From JAAYBQ01 sp035403465 (GTDB lineage: Bacteria; Spirochaetota; UBA4802; UBA5550): a stretch of DNA of 43,455 bases. The notes under the pieces are model-generated. The model saw nothing but the letters and a program-made list of their open reading frames with translations, was not told the DNA's origin and ran no database searches. Numbering within the stretch: position 1 is the stretch's first letter; every line of letters starts with the position of its first letter. The position numbers and the translations under genes were made by a program. Positions 1 to 7,196 of the stretch are shown here, in pieces. The DNA lies in the NCBI GenBank assembly GCA_035403465.1, contig DAONFG010000030.1:1-43455 (forward strand), written 5' to 3'.

Positions 1-28
1 GTTGCCTTTAAAACGTATGAAACTTCAC

Positions 29-55
29 ATAACAAAGGAGTCTGTCGCAAAAGTC
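29..55 (+). repeat. 27-bp direct repeat, left copy (IS end-like)
   Basis: This segment matches positions 1156-1182 at 26 of 27 bases. The core GGAGTCTGTCGCAAAAG resembles the outer end of IS1182-family elements, which commonly begin GGGGCTGTCTCA. It lies at the correct edge, in the correct orientation, for the transposase remnant at 180-362. The match to IS ends is from memory and not computed. Confidence 0.6.
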
Positions 56-362
56 GATTTTAAACAACGATTCTGGTGATCACATAGATGATTACGCCAT
101 AAAGTCGTTTAATTAAATCAAAGTATTGTTTTTAAAATACCGCAGAGTGAATATTACCGGTATATTCAGCCGGAATACGTTATAATCCGTATTCAAGCCG
201 GGCAAGCTTCCTGAAGTTATGCGCAATGCAGACAAGAGCCCAGATCGTATTGACCTTCTCAAGACCCCGGTGATAAAATATTCTGAACCTTTTATATTCT
301 TTAATCTCTCCGAAGACATGTTCAATCATACAAGACCGTTTTTGCCCCCTTTCTGAATACCC
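37..362 (-). mobile_element. IS1182-like insertion sequence remnant (3' end)
   Basis: Reading leftward, this holds the last part of a DDE transposase gene followed by about 140 bp of non-coding sequence and a terminal-repeat-like sequence at 37-55. The rest of the element is not present to the right, where a toxin-antitoxin module begins. It is therefore a truncated insertion sequence. The family call rests on the transposase C-terminus and on the resemblance of the end sequence. Confidence 0.6.
180..362 (-). pseudogene. Transposase C-terminal fragment (IS1182-type DDE)
   Basis: About 60 residues remain, including the segments IEHVFGEIKE, HRGLEKV and WALVCIAHNFRKLA. These match the conserved end of IS1182-type transposases, where the typical sequence is VEPVFGQIK...RGLEKV..EWALVCTAHNLLKL. 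The glutamate in VFGEIKE/IEHVF is in the region of the third DDE carboxylate. The reading frame continues to 506, but the additional N-terminal residues show no transposase similarity and run into the toxin gene region. A full transposase would be several hundred residues, so this copy is broken and inactive. Confidence 0.7.
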
Positions 363-367
363 AAAAT

Positions 368-420
368 CGATGTTAAAATAAATAAATATAATTGACATCG
401 TACAATTATATTGGCACACT
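368..420 (+). promoter_or_regulatory. Putative promoter/operator of toxin-antitoxin module
   Basis: TTGACA at 392-397 could be a -35 element. A weak -10 (CACACT, 415-420) lies 17 bp further on, which would put the start of transcription at or near the ATG at 426. An imperfect inverted repeat, CGATGTTAA at 368-376 and TTGACATCG at 392-400, overlaps the -35 and could be the antitoxin operator. No clear ribosome binding site precedes 426. The call is weak because the -10 matches poorly. Confidence 0.3.
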
Positions 421-425
421 AACAT

Positions 426-818
426 ATGGCTAAAAAAGACTACATCGCTTATCGAGGAAAAATCTATACCATCGAATGGTATTATGATGAATCTGGCAAT
501 AGTCAAGCATATGATTATTTACTAAAGCTAGATCCAGACATACAGAAAAAGATTTTCTATCTTTTTAAGAGGATGGGAGATAACGGAAAAATAAATGACA
601 TCACTAAATTCCGAAATGAAGGTGATAAAATTTACGCTTTCAAACCTCAACCCGAACGTTTTTTATCATTCTTTGTTTCAGGCAAAACGATTATTGTAAC
701 AAACGCATTTCGTAAAAAATCTGATAAATTACCTGAAAATGAAAAGATTAAAGCTTTAAACTATAGAGAAAGTTATATTCGAAGAATTAAAGAGGGCAAA
801 TATTATGAAGAAGAATAA
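426..818 (+). CDS. RelE/ParE-family toxin (HigB/Gp49-like)
   Basis: This 130-residue basic protein resembles the phage-derived Gp49/HigB branch of RelE toxins, which in type II systems usually cleave mRNA at the ribosome. Seen in the sequence: an N-terminal strand segment (IYTIEWYYDESG), a helical region with KLDPDIQKKIFYLFKRMGDNG, the family-typical KFRNEGDKIYAFKPQPERFLSFFVSGKTIIVTNAFRKKSDK stretch (given here only as its position, residues 61-100), and a basic C-terminal tail. The antitoxin gene overlaps its end by 14 bp, giving toxin-first order as in higBA. Base composition is clearly more AT-rich than the downstream genes, which suggests transfer. The cellular target is inferred from the family. 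Confidence 0.8.
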   Translation: MAKKDYIAYRGKIYTIEWYYDESGNSQAYDYLLKLDPDIQKKIFYLFKRMGDNGKINDITKFRNEGDKIYAFKPQPERFLSFFVSGKTIIVTNAFRKKSDKLPENEKIKALNYRESYIRRIKEGKYYEEE

Positions 819-1119
819 AGCACCCGAACAATTAAGTACATTTGATAAACTGATGCAGGACCCGGAATGGAAAGCTGGATTTGAAAAAGGTTATGAAAAA
901 TTCCTTATTTCTGAATTTCTAATTGAAGCGATGGAAGAAAACAAAATTTCTGTTAGAAAATTATCTGAAAAATCCGGTGTCTCACCAACGATGATCCAGA
1001 ATCTTAGATCTGGAAAAAGTTCAAATATAAGTTTAAATACTTTAACTCCACTACTTTCAGTGTTGCATTACAAACTTGAAATTGTTAAAGATAAAAAAGT
1101 AAAAGGAATAAAAAAATAA
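805..1119 (+). CDS. XRE-family antitoxin (HigA-like)
   Basis: A 104-residue protein with a helix-turn-helix domain at about residues 40-75 (SVRKLSEKSGVSPTMIQNLRS). The N-terminus (STFDKLMQDPEWKAGFEKGY) is typical of antitoxins paired with Gp49-like toxins. It would neutralise the upstream toxin and repress its own promoter. A good ribosome binding site (GAGGG) lies 8 bases before the ATG, inside the end of the toxin gene, so the two are translationally coupled. It shares the AT-rich composition of the toxin. It is followed by a short spacer and by the second copy of the 27-bp repeat. Confidence 0.85.
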   Translation: MKKNKAPEQLSTFDKLMQDPEWKAGFEKGYEKFLISEFLIEAMEENKISVRKLSEKSGVSPTMIQNLRSGKSSNISLNTLTPLLSVLHYKLEIVKDKKVKGIKK

Positions 1120-1155
1120 AAGGCTTTGGTGAGTATCAAGGGCAAAAAGCGGCAT

Positions 1156-1182
1156 ATAACAAAGGAGTCTGTCGCAGAAGTC
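1156..1182 (+). repeat. 27-bp direct repeat, right copy
   Basis: This copy differs from positions 29-55 by one base and has the same orientation. The two copies bracket the transposase remnant and the toxin-antitoxin genes. No transposase sequence follows this copy, so it is either a solo IS end left by deletion or the trace of a recombination that brought in the toxin-antitoxin segment. Confidence 0.6.
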
Positions 1183-1246
1183 AGTTTCATGCAATGAATT
1201 TGTGACAACAATCTGTAGACAACTTTAAATCAGCAGGTTAATATTC

Positions 1247-2050
1247 ATGAAGAAAAAACCCGGTTACTCTATCCAATCCTTCCCTTTAAGCAGAATCTTT
1301 ACCATGGACGCGGGCAGGATTGGTTTAAACAAACATCATATAAAGGCATTGATTGAAATTGATGTCACTGAACCGCGAAATATAATTAAAAGCAAACGGG
1401 CGCTTCCCGGAACAAAAATCTCCTTTACTTCATGGATTATTAAATGCATTGCCGCTGCGCTGTCCGAACATAAAGAGGTCCATGCCTTTAGAAAAGGGAT
1501 AAACAAACTGGTCATATTTAACAGCATTGACATCTCTATCCTTATTGAAAAGAAAGTCGATGGTATTCCTGTGCCCCTCCCACTTGTCATAAGGGATGCC
1601 AACGGCAAGGGCCTTGATGTTATTTACAATGAAATCGAAAACGCGAAAAATAAAGCAATCGATGAACGCTCCGGGTACGTCATCGGACGCAGCCGCAGGT
1701 TTGATCCCCTGACTCTCTTTGCACTGCTGCCGCAGTTCATCCGGCTCTTCGCCTGGAGAATTATTCTGGCCAGCCCGCACAGGGCTAACAGCATGATGGG
1801 CTCTGCGGTTGTCACCTCAGTCGGCATGGCTGGTAATGCTGACGGGTGGATCATCCCCTTCAGCATTCATCCCGTGTGCTTTGCCCTGGGGTCCATAGTC
1901 AAAAAACCTGGTGTTGTGAACGATACTGTTGAGATCCGCGAATATTTAAAGATGACCATACTCATGGACCACGATGTTGTTGACGGCGCCCCTGCCGCGC
2001 GTTTTGTTTCACGGCTCGTTGAACTTATTGAAACAGGTTACGGATTATAA
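1247..2050 (+). CDS. Free-standing 2-oxoacid dehydrogenase acyltransferase catalytic domain
   Basis: The 267 residues correspond to the catalytic (E2) domain of dihydrolipoyl acyltransferases. The C-terminal motif is DHDVVDGAPAARF (about residues 244-256), matching the family HxxxDG active site with His and Asp both present. SFTSWIIKCIAAAL and the run ending SIDISILIEKK also fit the fold. There is no lipoyl domain, no subunit-binding domain and no adjacent E1 or E3 gene, so it is unlikely to be a normal pyruvate dehydrogenase E2. Such solitary domains occur in several bacteria, with unknown acyl acceptors. The ribosome binding site is weak. The next gene, a methyltransferase, starts 22 bp downstream and is probably cotranscribed. 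Confidence 0.75.
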   Translation: MKKKPGYSIQSFPLSRIFTMDAGRIGLNKHHIKALIEIDVTEPRNIIKSKRALPGTKISFTSWIIKCIAAALSEHKEVHAFRKGINKLVIFNSIDISILIEKKVDGIPVPLPLVIRDANGKGLDVIYNEIENAKNKAIDERSGYVIGRSRRFDPLTLFALLPQFIRLFAWRIILASPHRANSMMGSAVVTSVGMAGNADGWIIPFSIHPVCFALGSIVKKPGVVNDTVEIREYLKMTILMDHDVVDGAPAARFVSRLVELIETGYGL

Positions 2051-2072
2051 ACTTCAGGAGAGTACACCGAAA

Positions 2073-2795
2073 ATGAAAAACTGGGTCTATGATGAATACA
2101 AACATTGCGGTGTTGATTATTCCGATGCCAAACAGGCTGAGGATTACGACAACCAGCACCGGAAGTTCAGGGATTACGAAAAAGAATTCAACGAAATGAT
2201 AGAATTTTTATCACCGGGTAATACCAGGGAACTCTCCATGTTAGATCTTGGATGCGGAACCGGCGCGACATCAATCTATGCCGCGAAGGTTTTTAAAAAG
2301 GTATATGGAATCGACGTATCCGGCATGATGATCAGCCAGGCAAAGCGCAAGGCCGAAAAAGAAGGCATTTCAAACATTGAATTCATAAACGCCGGTTTTT
2401 TAACCTATTCTCATAAAGATGAACCTGTTGACCTGCTGATAACCAGGGCCGCCCTTCATCACCTGCCCGATTTCTGGAAACAGGCCGCATTTTTAAGAAT
2501 GAACAGGGTGTTAAAGAAAGGCGGGATATTATATATCTTCGATGTTGTATTTCATTTTGACCCGCGGGGATACGAGGTTAAAATTGATGACTGGGTTTCT
2601 GAATTTGAAAAAAAGGCCGGGAAAAAAATCAGGGATGAGGTTGAAACTCACATACGGGACGAACACAGCACCTTCAGCTGGATACTGGAGGGAATGATCG
2701 AAAGGGCCGGGTTCAAAATTGAAAAATGCAGGACTGCTGACGGTTTTCTAACAGAATACCATTGCATAAAAGTTGAAGATATAAGCATAGAGTAA
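2073..2795 (+). CDS. Class I SAM-dependent methyltransferase
   Basis: A 240-residue protein with motif I MLDLGCGTGATSI, motif II-like VYGIDVSGMMI, and a motif IV/post-I region containing LLITRAALHHLPDFW, followed by LKKGGILYIFDVV. This is the UbiE/Methyltransf_11 type of fold. The reading frame stays open further upstream to 1974, inside the preceding gene, but the ATG at 2073 has CAGGAG 12 bases before it and gives a normal N-terminus, so I chose it. The substrate cannot be read from the sequence. Close spacing to the acyltransferase-like gene suggests a shared transcript. Confidence 0.8.
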   Translation: MKNWVYDEYKHCGVDYSDAKQAEDYDNQHRKFRDYEKEFNEMIEFLSPGNTRELSMLDLGCGTGATSIYAAKVFKKVYGIDVSGMMISQAKRKAEKEGISNIEFINAGFLTYSHKDEPVDLLITRAALHHLPDFWKQAAFLRMNRVLKKGGILYIFDVVFHFDPRGYEVKIDDWVSEFEKKAGKKIRDEVETHIRDEHSTFSWILEGMIERAGFKIEKCRTADGFLTEYHCIKVEDISIE

Positions 2796-2904
2796 TATTA
2801 AAAAATATCCGTCGCACAACCAAACTGAGAGTCTGCTCCTGTTAAATAAAAATTCCGGTAAATTATGATATATTTAATTATTCAGCAGCCGGAGGTATCT
2901 CAAA

Positions 2905-3558
2905 ATGAAAAATGTAATTATAACAGGCAGTACGGGTATGGTGGGCAGGAATGTTCTGAAGTTCTGCCTGGCCAATTCTGAAGTCAAAACCGTTACCTCC
3001 ATATCAAGGAGAAGTACCGGGATTAAAAATCCCAGGCTGGTCGAAGTCATTCATGATAACTTCCTCGATTTTTCAAAGGTTGAAAAGCATTTACACAACC
3101 AGGATGTCTGCTTTTACTGTCTCGGCGTCTATACAAGCCAGGTTTCCAGGGAGGACTTTAAAAAAATAACCGTGGACTTCACCAGGTCTTTCGCAGAGGC
3201 ATTAAGGCGGCACAACGATAACCTCACCTTCTGTTTCCTGAGCGGACAGGGCGCAGACAGTTCTGAAAAAAGTCCGATCCGTTTTGCCAGGGAAAAAGGT
3301 ATTGCTGAAAATATTATAATCCGCTTAAAGTTCAGGGAGACGTATATTTTCAGGCCCGCGTATATCTACCCTGTTACACCCAGGGAGGAACCGAATGCCA
3401 TGTATAAACTGACGCGCATGATCTATAAACCGGTTTCACAAATATACAAAAATTTCGGTGTCACATCAGAACAGCTTGCCCGGAAAATTGTTGAAACCGG
3501 TTTGAACGGCGGGTACAAAACTATTTATTTTAACGAGGATATCAGGAAGCCGCTTTAA
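2905..3558 (+). CDS. NAD(P)-binding Rossmann-fold protein (atypical SDR)
   Basis: The 217 residues begin with a Rossmann nucleotide-binding segment, VIITGSTGMVGRNV, giving the GxxGxxG pattern of atypical short-chain dehydrogenases and NAD-dependent epimerase-like proteins. Further features are CFYCLGVY and CFLSGQGAD in the middle, and FRPAYIYPV toward the end. It lacks a standard YxxxK catalytic motif in the usual place, so it may be a redox sensor or an NADPH-binding protein similar to the HTATIP2/YwnB group. A GGAGG ribosome binding site lies 8 bases before the ATG. The function is not known. Confidence 0.7.
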   Translation: MKNVIITGSTGMVGRNVLKFCLANSEVKTVTSISRRSTGIKNPRLVEVIHDNFLDFSKVEKHLHNQDVCFYCLGVYTSQVSREDFKKITVDFTRSFAEALRRHNDNLTFCFLSGQGADSSEKSPIRFAREKGIAENIIIRLKFRETYIFRPAYIYPVTPREEPNAMYKLTRMIYKPVSQIYKNFGVTSEQLARKIVETGLNGGYKTIYFNEDIRKPL

Positions 3559-3588
3559 GCAAGTTATAATGCGTCCTGGGAGAAATTC

Positions 3589-4110
3589 ATGATACTATCG
3601 GGAAAAGAAATCCTGAAGCAGATGGGCAGGTCGATTAAGATCACACCCTTCGATGAAAAGCTGATCAACCCGAACAGCTACAACCTGCGCCTTCACAATG
3701 AACTGCTTGTTTACGAAGATGAAGTGCTGGACATGAAAAAACTCAATGCCACAAAAAAAATCATAATCCCTGAAAACGGTTTCCTGCTTGAACCGGGTGA
3801 ATTGTACCTGGGCCGCACACTTGAATACACAGAGACTGATTCATATGTACCCATGCTTGAAGGGAGGTCCTCGATCGGCAGGCTGGGAATGTTCATACAT
3901 GTCACTGCAGGATTCGGCGATGTGGGATTTTCAGGCTACTGGACCCTGGAAATATTCTGTGTTCAGCCGATCATCATTTATCCGGATGTCGAGATCTGCC
4001 AGATATACTATCACACAATCCAGGGCGATTACGATAAATATACCAGCGGCAAGTACCAGAACAACAGCGGCATACAGCCGAGCCTGCTATACAGGGATTT
4101 TGGGAGGTAG
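3589..4110 (+). CDS. dcd: dCTP deaminase
   Basis: A 173-residue protein matching dCTP deaminase, which converts dCTP to dUTP for thymidylate synthesis. The N-terminus MILSGKEILK is typical. The block EGRSSIGRLGMFIHVTAGF (residues 91-109) carries the conserved arginines, and GFSGYWTLEI holds the catalytic glutamate (E121). Length is close to bacterial Dcd, slightly short. Whether it also hydrolyses dUTP cannot be decided from the sequence. GGGAG precedes the ATG by 8 bases. It ends convergently with the phosphate transporter gene, with a palindromic repeat between. Confidence 0.9.
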   Translation: MILSGKEILKQMGRSIKITPFDEKLINPNSYNLRLHNELLVYEDEVLDMKKLNATKKIIIPENGFLLEPGELYLGRTLEYTETDSYVPMLEGRSSIGRLGMFIHVTAGFGDVGFSGYWTLEIFCVQPIIIYPDVEICQIYYHTIQGDYDKYTSGKYQNNSGIQPSLLYRDFGR

Positions 4111-4114
4111 AATC

Positions 4115-4245
4115 TGTCACGAGGCGACCGGAGGTCGGCGTGGTGATCTGTTTTCTAATTACAACCGTATTATTAATTGAAACTGATTCATTATATCACT
4201 ATTTAGAATAAACAGATTGCCACAGCGCAATGCGCCTCGCAATGA
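4115..4245. repeat. Palindromic dispersed repeat with long arms (MITE-like)
   Basis: The left arm (about 4115-4158) begins near TCACGAGGCGACCGGAGG and the right arm (about 4204-4245) ends GCGCCTCGCAATGA. The arms are imperfect inverse copies about 40 bp long, flanking an AT-rich middle. CAGATTGCCAC on the right pairs with GTGGTGATCTG on the left. Similar elements with the form GTCATTGCGAGG...CCTCGCAATGAC are scattered through many genomes. It fills the gap between two convergent genes and may also act as a transcription end. Confidence 0.65.
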
Positions 4246-4287
4246 CGCGTATATTTTGGACAATCCCCGGTGTTAAAAAGCATCTTC

Positions 4288-5277
4288 TTATTTTATAAAT
4301 GGCGCTGCAAAGTATGATAATGCTGCTATCGCCCCTGCACATGGAATTGTTATGATCCATGCCCAGACTATCCTGCCTGCAACTCCCCATCGGACAGCAC
4401 TCATCCTTTTAATTGATCCCACTCCCATGATGGCACCGGTAATTGTATGAGTTGTACTGACAGGAATTCCCATCCATCCCGCAAAGAAGAGCATGCTTGC
4501 AGCAGCGGTCTCTGCGGAGAACCCGTCAACGGGTTTAAGCCGCGCCACTTTCTGCCCCATGGTTTTTACTATCTTCCACCCGCCGAACATGGTACCCAGG
4601 GCAATAGCAACCTGGCACCCTATAATTATTGTCCATGGCACATGGAACGTCGGTCCAAGCAGGCCCGCGCTGAACCAGAGGCTCGCGATAATACCCATGG
4701 TCTTTTGCGCGTCGTTACCGCCGTGCCCCAGACTGTACAGGGCAGCTGAAACCATCTGCCCTATCCGGAATACATGGTCGACTCTTGAAGGAACCGCTTT
4801 CCTGAAAAGCCAGTAGACAAAGGTTCCCATAAACAGGCCAAGGATGAGTCCGGCAACGGGAGATATTATTATAAATGAAAGAGTTTTTATAATACCTGAC
4901 CACACAAGGGCGCCCGGCCCGACCTTCACAAGCGCCGCGCCCACCATGCCGCCGATCAGCGCATGAGACGAACTTGTAGGCAGCCCCAGGAACCATGTGA
5001 TGATATTCCACAGGCACGCACCCGTAAGCGCGGCAAAAATTATACGGCTGTCGATAATCGAAATATCAATGATTCCCTTGCCGATAGTGTTTGCCACATG
5101 GAGTCCGAAAAACATGAACGCGATAAAATTAAAAAACGCGGCCCATATCACAGCCTGTCTCGGAGTGAGCACCCTTGTTGAAACAACCGTGGCAATTGAA
5201 TTTGCCGAATCGTGAAACCCGTTAAGAAAATCAAAAAGCAGGGCCAGCGCAGTAAGGAAAATTATTGTGATTGTCAT
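4288..5277 (-). CDS. pit: PiT-family inorganic phosphate transporter
   Basis: A 329-residue polytopic membrane protein with the paired PiT signatures: FLNGFHDSANSIATVVSTRVLTP near the N-terminus (residues 17-39) and SLGHGGNDAQKTMGIIASLW in the middle, plus PTSSSHALIGGM and PVSTTHTITGAIMG. The family carries metal-phosphate by proton or sodium symport in the inner membrane. The DUF47 gene lies directly upstream, 4 bp away, an arrangement found in many genomes. Pho-box-like repeats lie ahead of the pair, so expression probably responds to phosphate. The only alternative would be sulfate transport, reported for some relatives. Confidence 0.93.
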   Translation of the reverse strand: MTITIIFLTALALLFDFLNGFHDSANSIATVVSTRVLTPRQAVIWAAFFNFIAFMFFGLHVANTIGKGIIDISIIDSRIIFAALTGACLWNIITWFLGLPTSSSHALIGGMVGAALVKVGPGALVWSGIIKTLSFIIISPVAGLILGLFMGTFVYWLFRKAVPSRVDHVFRIGQMVSAALYSLGHGGNDAQKTMGIIASLWFSAGLLGPTFHVPWTIIIGCQVAIALGTMFGGWKIVKTMGQKVARLKPVDGFSAETAAASMLFFAGWMGIPVSTTHTITGAIMGVGSIKRMSAVRWGVAGRIVWAWIITIPCAGAIAALSYFAAPFIK

Positions 5278-5281
5278 CTTT

Positions 5282-5908
5282 TTATGCCCATTTTACGATT
5301 ATAGATTCAATAACATTGGCAACGTCCTCGCATATATCGAGAGTAGTCTCCGCATCAAGTATTATCTCTTTCCACTTGATCAGGTAGATCGGGTCAGTTG
5401 CGTTATCAAACATTTTGCCGAGTATGGCGTCACGCATCCTGTCTCCCACATTTTCAAGCCTGTTGATCTCAATGCAGTGCTCGCGGGCAGACATGAGTTT
5501 CTTTGTATCCCTGAGTGCTTTTACAGCAAGCTCCACTGCACCGGTAGACTTCTTCAACACTTCGGCGAACTCAACCAGGTCATTGTTCACACCGCTTATG
5601 CGGTATACCCGGAGCCTGTTGGTCATTGTGTTGAGCATGTCTATGATGCTGTCGAGTTCATTGGCCAGTGAGTGTATATCCTCCCTGTCAAACGGTGTGA
5701 TGAATGTCTTGTTAAGGCTGTCAATTATATCATGCGTGATTTCGTCAGCCTTGTGTTCTATCCCCTGCATCTTGCTTACAGCATCTTCGTTGTATATGCC
5801 CTTTGATGCAATCTCATAAAAATAGTCCGATGCCTCCACTGCAATTGCAGCAAGATTATCAAACATATCGAAGAAGTTGGTCTCCTTCGGAAAAATACTG
5901 AGTCTCAT
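5282..5908 (-). CDS. DUF47 (PhoU-like) phosphate transport regulator
   Basis: The 208-residue, all-helical protein belongs to the DUF47/PhoU-like group (TIGR00153), partners of PiT transporters. The N-terminus contains FFDMFDNLAAIAVEASDYF. Repeated helical segments hold acidic E/DxxxD motifs such as EHKADEITHDII and ENVGDRMRDAILGKMF, which in PhoU relatives bind metal clusters. It is the first gene of a two-gene operon with the PiT gene. Three heptamers at 11-bp spacing (5992-6020) lie about 84 bases upstream. Confidence 0.88.
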   Translation of the reverse strand: MRLSIFPKETNFFDMFDNLAAIAVEASDYFYEIASKGIYNEDAVSKMQGIEHKADEITHDIIDSLNKTFITPFDREDIHSLANELDSIIDMLNTMTNRLRVYRISGVNNDLVEFAEVLKKSTGAVELAVKALRDTKKLMSAREHCIEINRLENVGDRMRDAILGKMFDNATDPIYLIKWKEIILDAETTLDICEDVANVIESIIVKWA

Positions 5909-5991
5909 TTTTTATCCTCCACAGATAAACGGGTAAATATTGAACTTGCGGTTAAACAACGTTTTACACTGGAAGGAATATTGCGGATTTT

Positions 5992-6020
5992 TATGAAGAA
6001 ATTATAAAGAAAATATGAAA
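5992..6020 (-). promoter_or_regulatory. Putative Pho box array upstream of DUF47-pit
   Basis: On the minus strand three heptamers stand exactly 11 bp apart: TTTCATA (6014-6020), CTTTATA (6003-6009) and CTTCATA (5992-5998). PhoB boxes in other bacteria are direct repeats of about 7 bp with 4-bp spacers. The same spacing and consensus recur at three other places in this locus. Confidence 0.6.
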
Positions 6021-6037
6021 AACCTATTAGAAAGGAA

Positions 6038-6071
6038 ATTCCGGGAAATCCCCGGAGGAATTTCCCGGAAT
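6038..6071 (-). terminator. Terminator hairpin after pstS
   Basis: Perfect 12-bp arms, ATTCCGGGAAAT at 6038-6049 and its inverse at 6060-6071, enclose a 10-base loop. The stem begins about 9 bases after the pstS stop codon. Reading leftward it is followed by a T-rich stretch that is not continuous. It separates pstS from the Pho-box region of the next operon. Confidence 0.7.
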
Positions 6072-6080
6072 ACTGCCCGG

Positions 6081-6917
6081 TCATTTCACAGGTATAAAGC
6101 CTGCTTCTTTAACCAGCCTCTGTCCATCGGCGCTTAAAACATAATCTATATACTTCTGTGTTTCCGCTGAAACCCTGTTCTCATCCACGTACATATACAG
6201 TTTTCTCGAGATGGGATATATCCCGGACTTCCCGTTATCAATCGTGGCTTCTACTTTATCAACTTTGAGCGGTTTAACTGATGAATCTATGTACCCGAAA
6301 CCAACATATCCGATTGCCCTGGGATTTCCCGCCACCGCCGATATAATGGCGCCGTTTGATGCCTGCAGCAGCGCGTCTTTTCTTACATCTTTTTTCTTCA
6401 TGACCCTTTCATTCCATATTTCATATGTACCTGAACTGGTGTCCCTTGATATTACTACAATGTTCTCGTCTTTTCCGCCAAGCTGTTTCCAGCTGGTGAT
6501 CGAACCGTCATAAATTGCTTTAAGCTGGGCCATGTTTATCTCCTTCACGCTGTTTGAAGGATTTACCACTGGAACGATCATATCAACAGCTATGGCGATT
6601 TCCTTAACCGCTTTGCCTTTGTCCCTGGCGCTCTTTAACTCTTCAGGTTTCATCTCCCTTGACGAGTTTGCGATGTCGCAGGTCCCGTCGATAAGGGCCT
6701 TTATTCCGTTACCTGAACCGCTACCCTCAATTGTTATCGATATTTTATTGAGCGCCCTGAAGGCTTCAGCTGTTTTCTGAGTAACCGGAAGTACCGTAGT
6801 GGAACCCTTTATGACTACTTTGTTTCCCGTGGCCCTTGAACATGCCGTCAGCAATGATGCGGCAACAGCTATTGTAAAAGTTCCGAAAATAATTCTTTTA
6901 ATAACCTGTTTAATCAT
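6081..6917 (-). CDS. pstS: Phosphate ABC transporter substrate-binding lipoprotein PstS
   Basis: The 278 residues start with a signal peptide and lipobox LLTAC (Cys about 26), predicting a lipid-anchored protein. The binding protein signature follows: VVIKGSTTVLPVTQ, GSGSGNGIKALIDGTCDIANSSREM, VISRDTSSGTYEIWNERV and AIGYVGFGYI, which carry the usual phosphate-binding Ser, Thr, Asp and Arg positions. It delivers phosphate to the PstCAB channel. The gene is transcribed away from pstB-phoUBR-pstCA, whose permease genes lie more than 4 kb away. AAGGAG precedes the ATG. A Pho-box array lies at 6963-7002 and a strong hairpin follows the stop codon. Confidence 0.94.
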   Translation of the reverse strand: MIKQVIKRIIFGTFTIAVAASLLTACSRATGNKVVIKGSTTVLPVTQKTAEAFRALNKISITIEGSGSGNGIKALIDGTCDIANSSREMKPEELKSARDKGKAVKEIAIAVDMIVPVVNPSNSVKEINMAQLKAIYDGSITSWKQLGGKDENIVVISRDTSSGTYEIWNERVMKKKDVRKDALLQASNGAIISAVAGNPRAIGYVGFGYIDSSVKPLKVDKVEATIDNGKSGIYPISRKLYMYVDENRVSAETQKYIDYVLSADGQRLVKEAGFIPVK

Positions 6918-6962
6918 GTTACTTCTCCTTATTCATTTTGTAAGGTGAACTTAAAGAACCTG

Positions 6963-7002
6963 TATTAGTTTTTTATAAAGATTTATTAAAGTAATAATGA
7001 AT
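6963..7002 (-). promoter_or_regulatory. Putative Pho box array upstream of pstS
   Basis: On the minus strand the heptamers CTTTAAT (6985-6991), CTTTATA (6974-6980) and ACTAATA (6963-6969) stand at 11-bp steps. A weaker fourth unit, ATTCATT, is at 6996-7002. The array ends about 46 bases from the pstS start codon, close to where a -35 region would lie in a PhoB-activated promoter. Confidence 0.6.
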
Positions 7003-7087
7003 AATCCGATGCACACGCTGCATGGACATCTCCCCTGCCCCTTCAGTATACAGCGGGATCGCTGCAAAATGTAGAATTTATTGTATT

Positions 7088-7116
7088 CTTAACATAATCT
7101 TTATATTTTATTTATC
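7088..7116 (+). promoter_or_regulatory. Putative Pho box array upstream of pstB
   Basis: CTTAACA (7088-7094), CTTTATA (7099-7105) and ATTTATC (7110-7116) form three direct repeats at 11-bp spacing on the plus strand. The array ends 80 bases before the pstB start. It sits in the same 279-bp divergent region as the pstS array, but on the opposite strand. The rest of this gap holds no gene. Confidence 0.6.
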
Positions 7117-7196
7117 AATTATTCACCGTAAGTAATATATTTCATTACAGAGACGCAGGGGAGACAGATTCATAAGGACTTAAAGGGAAACAACAG

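Noticed and set aside
1150..1182. Integron attC-like site (AACAAA core) flanking a toxin-antitoxin cassette
   Set aside because: The 27-bp repeats lack paired inverse core sites (GTTRRRY with RYYYAAC) and the symmetric arms expected of attC. An IS-end explanation fits better.
3788..4180. Open frame overlapping dcd on the same strand
   Set aside because: It lies out of frame within dcd, gives no recognisable protein and has no ribosome binding site.
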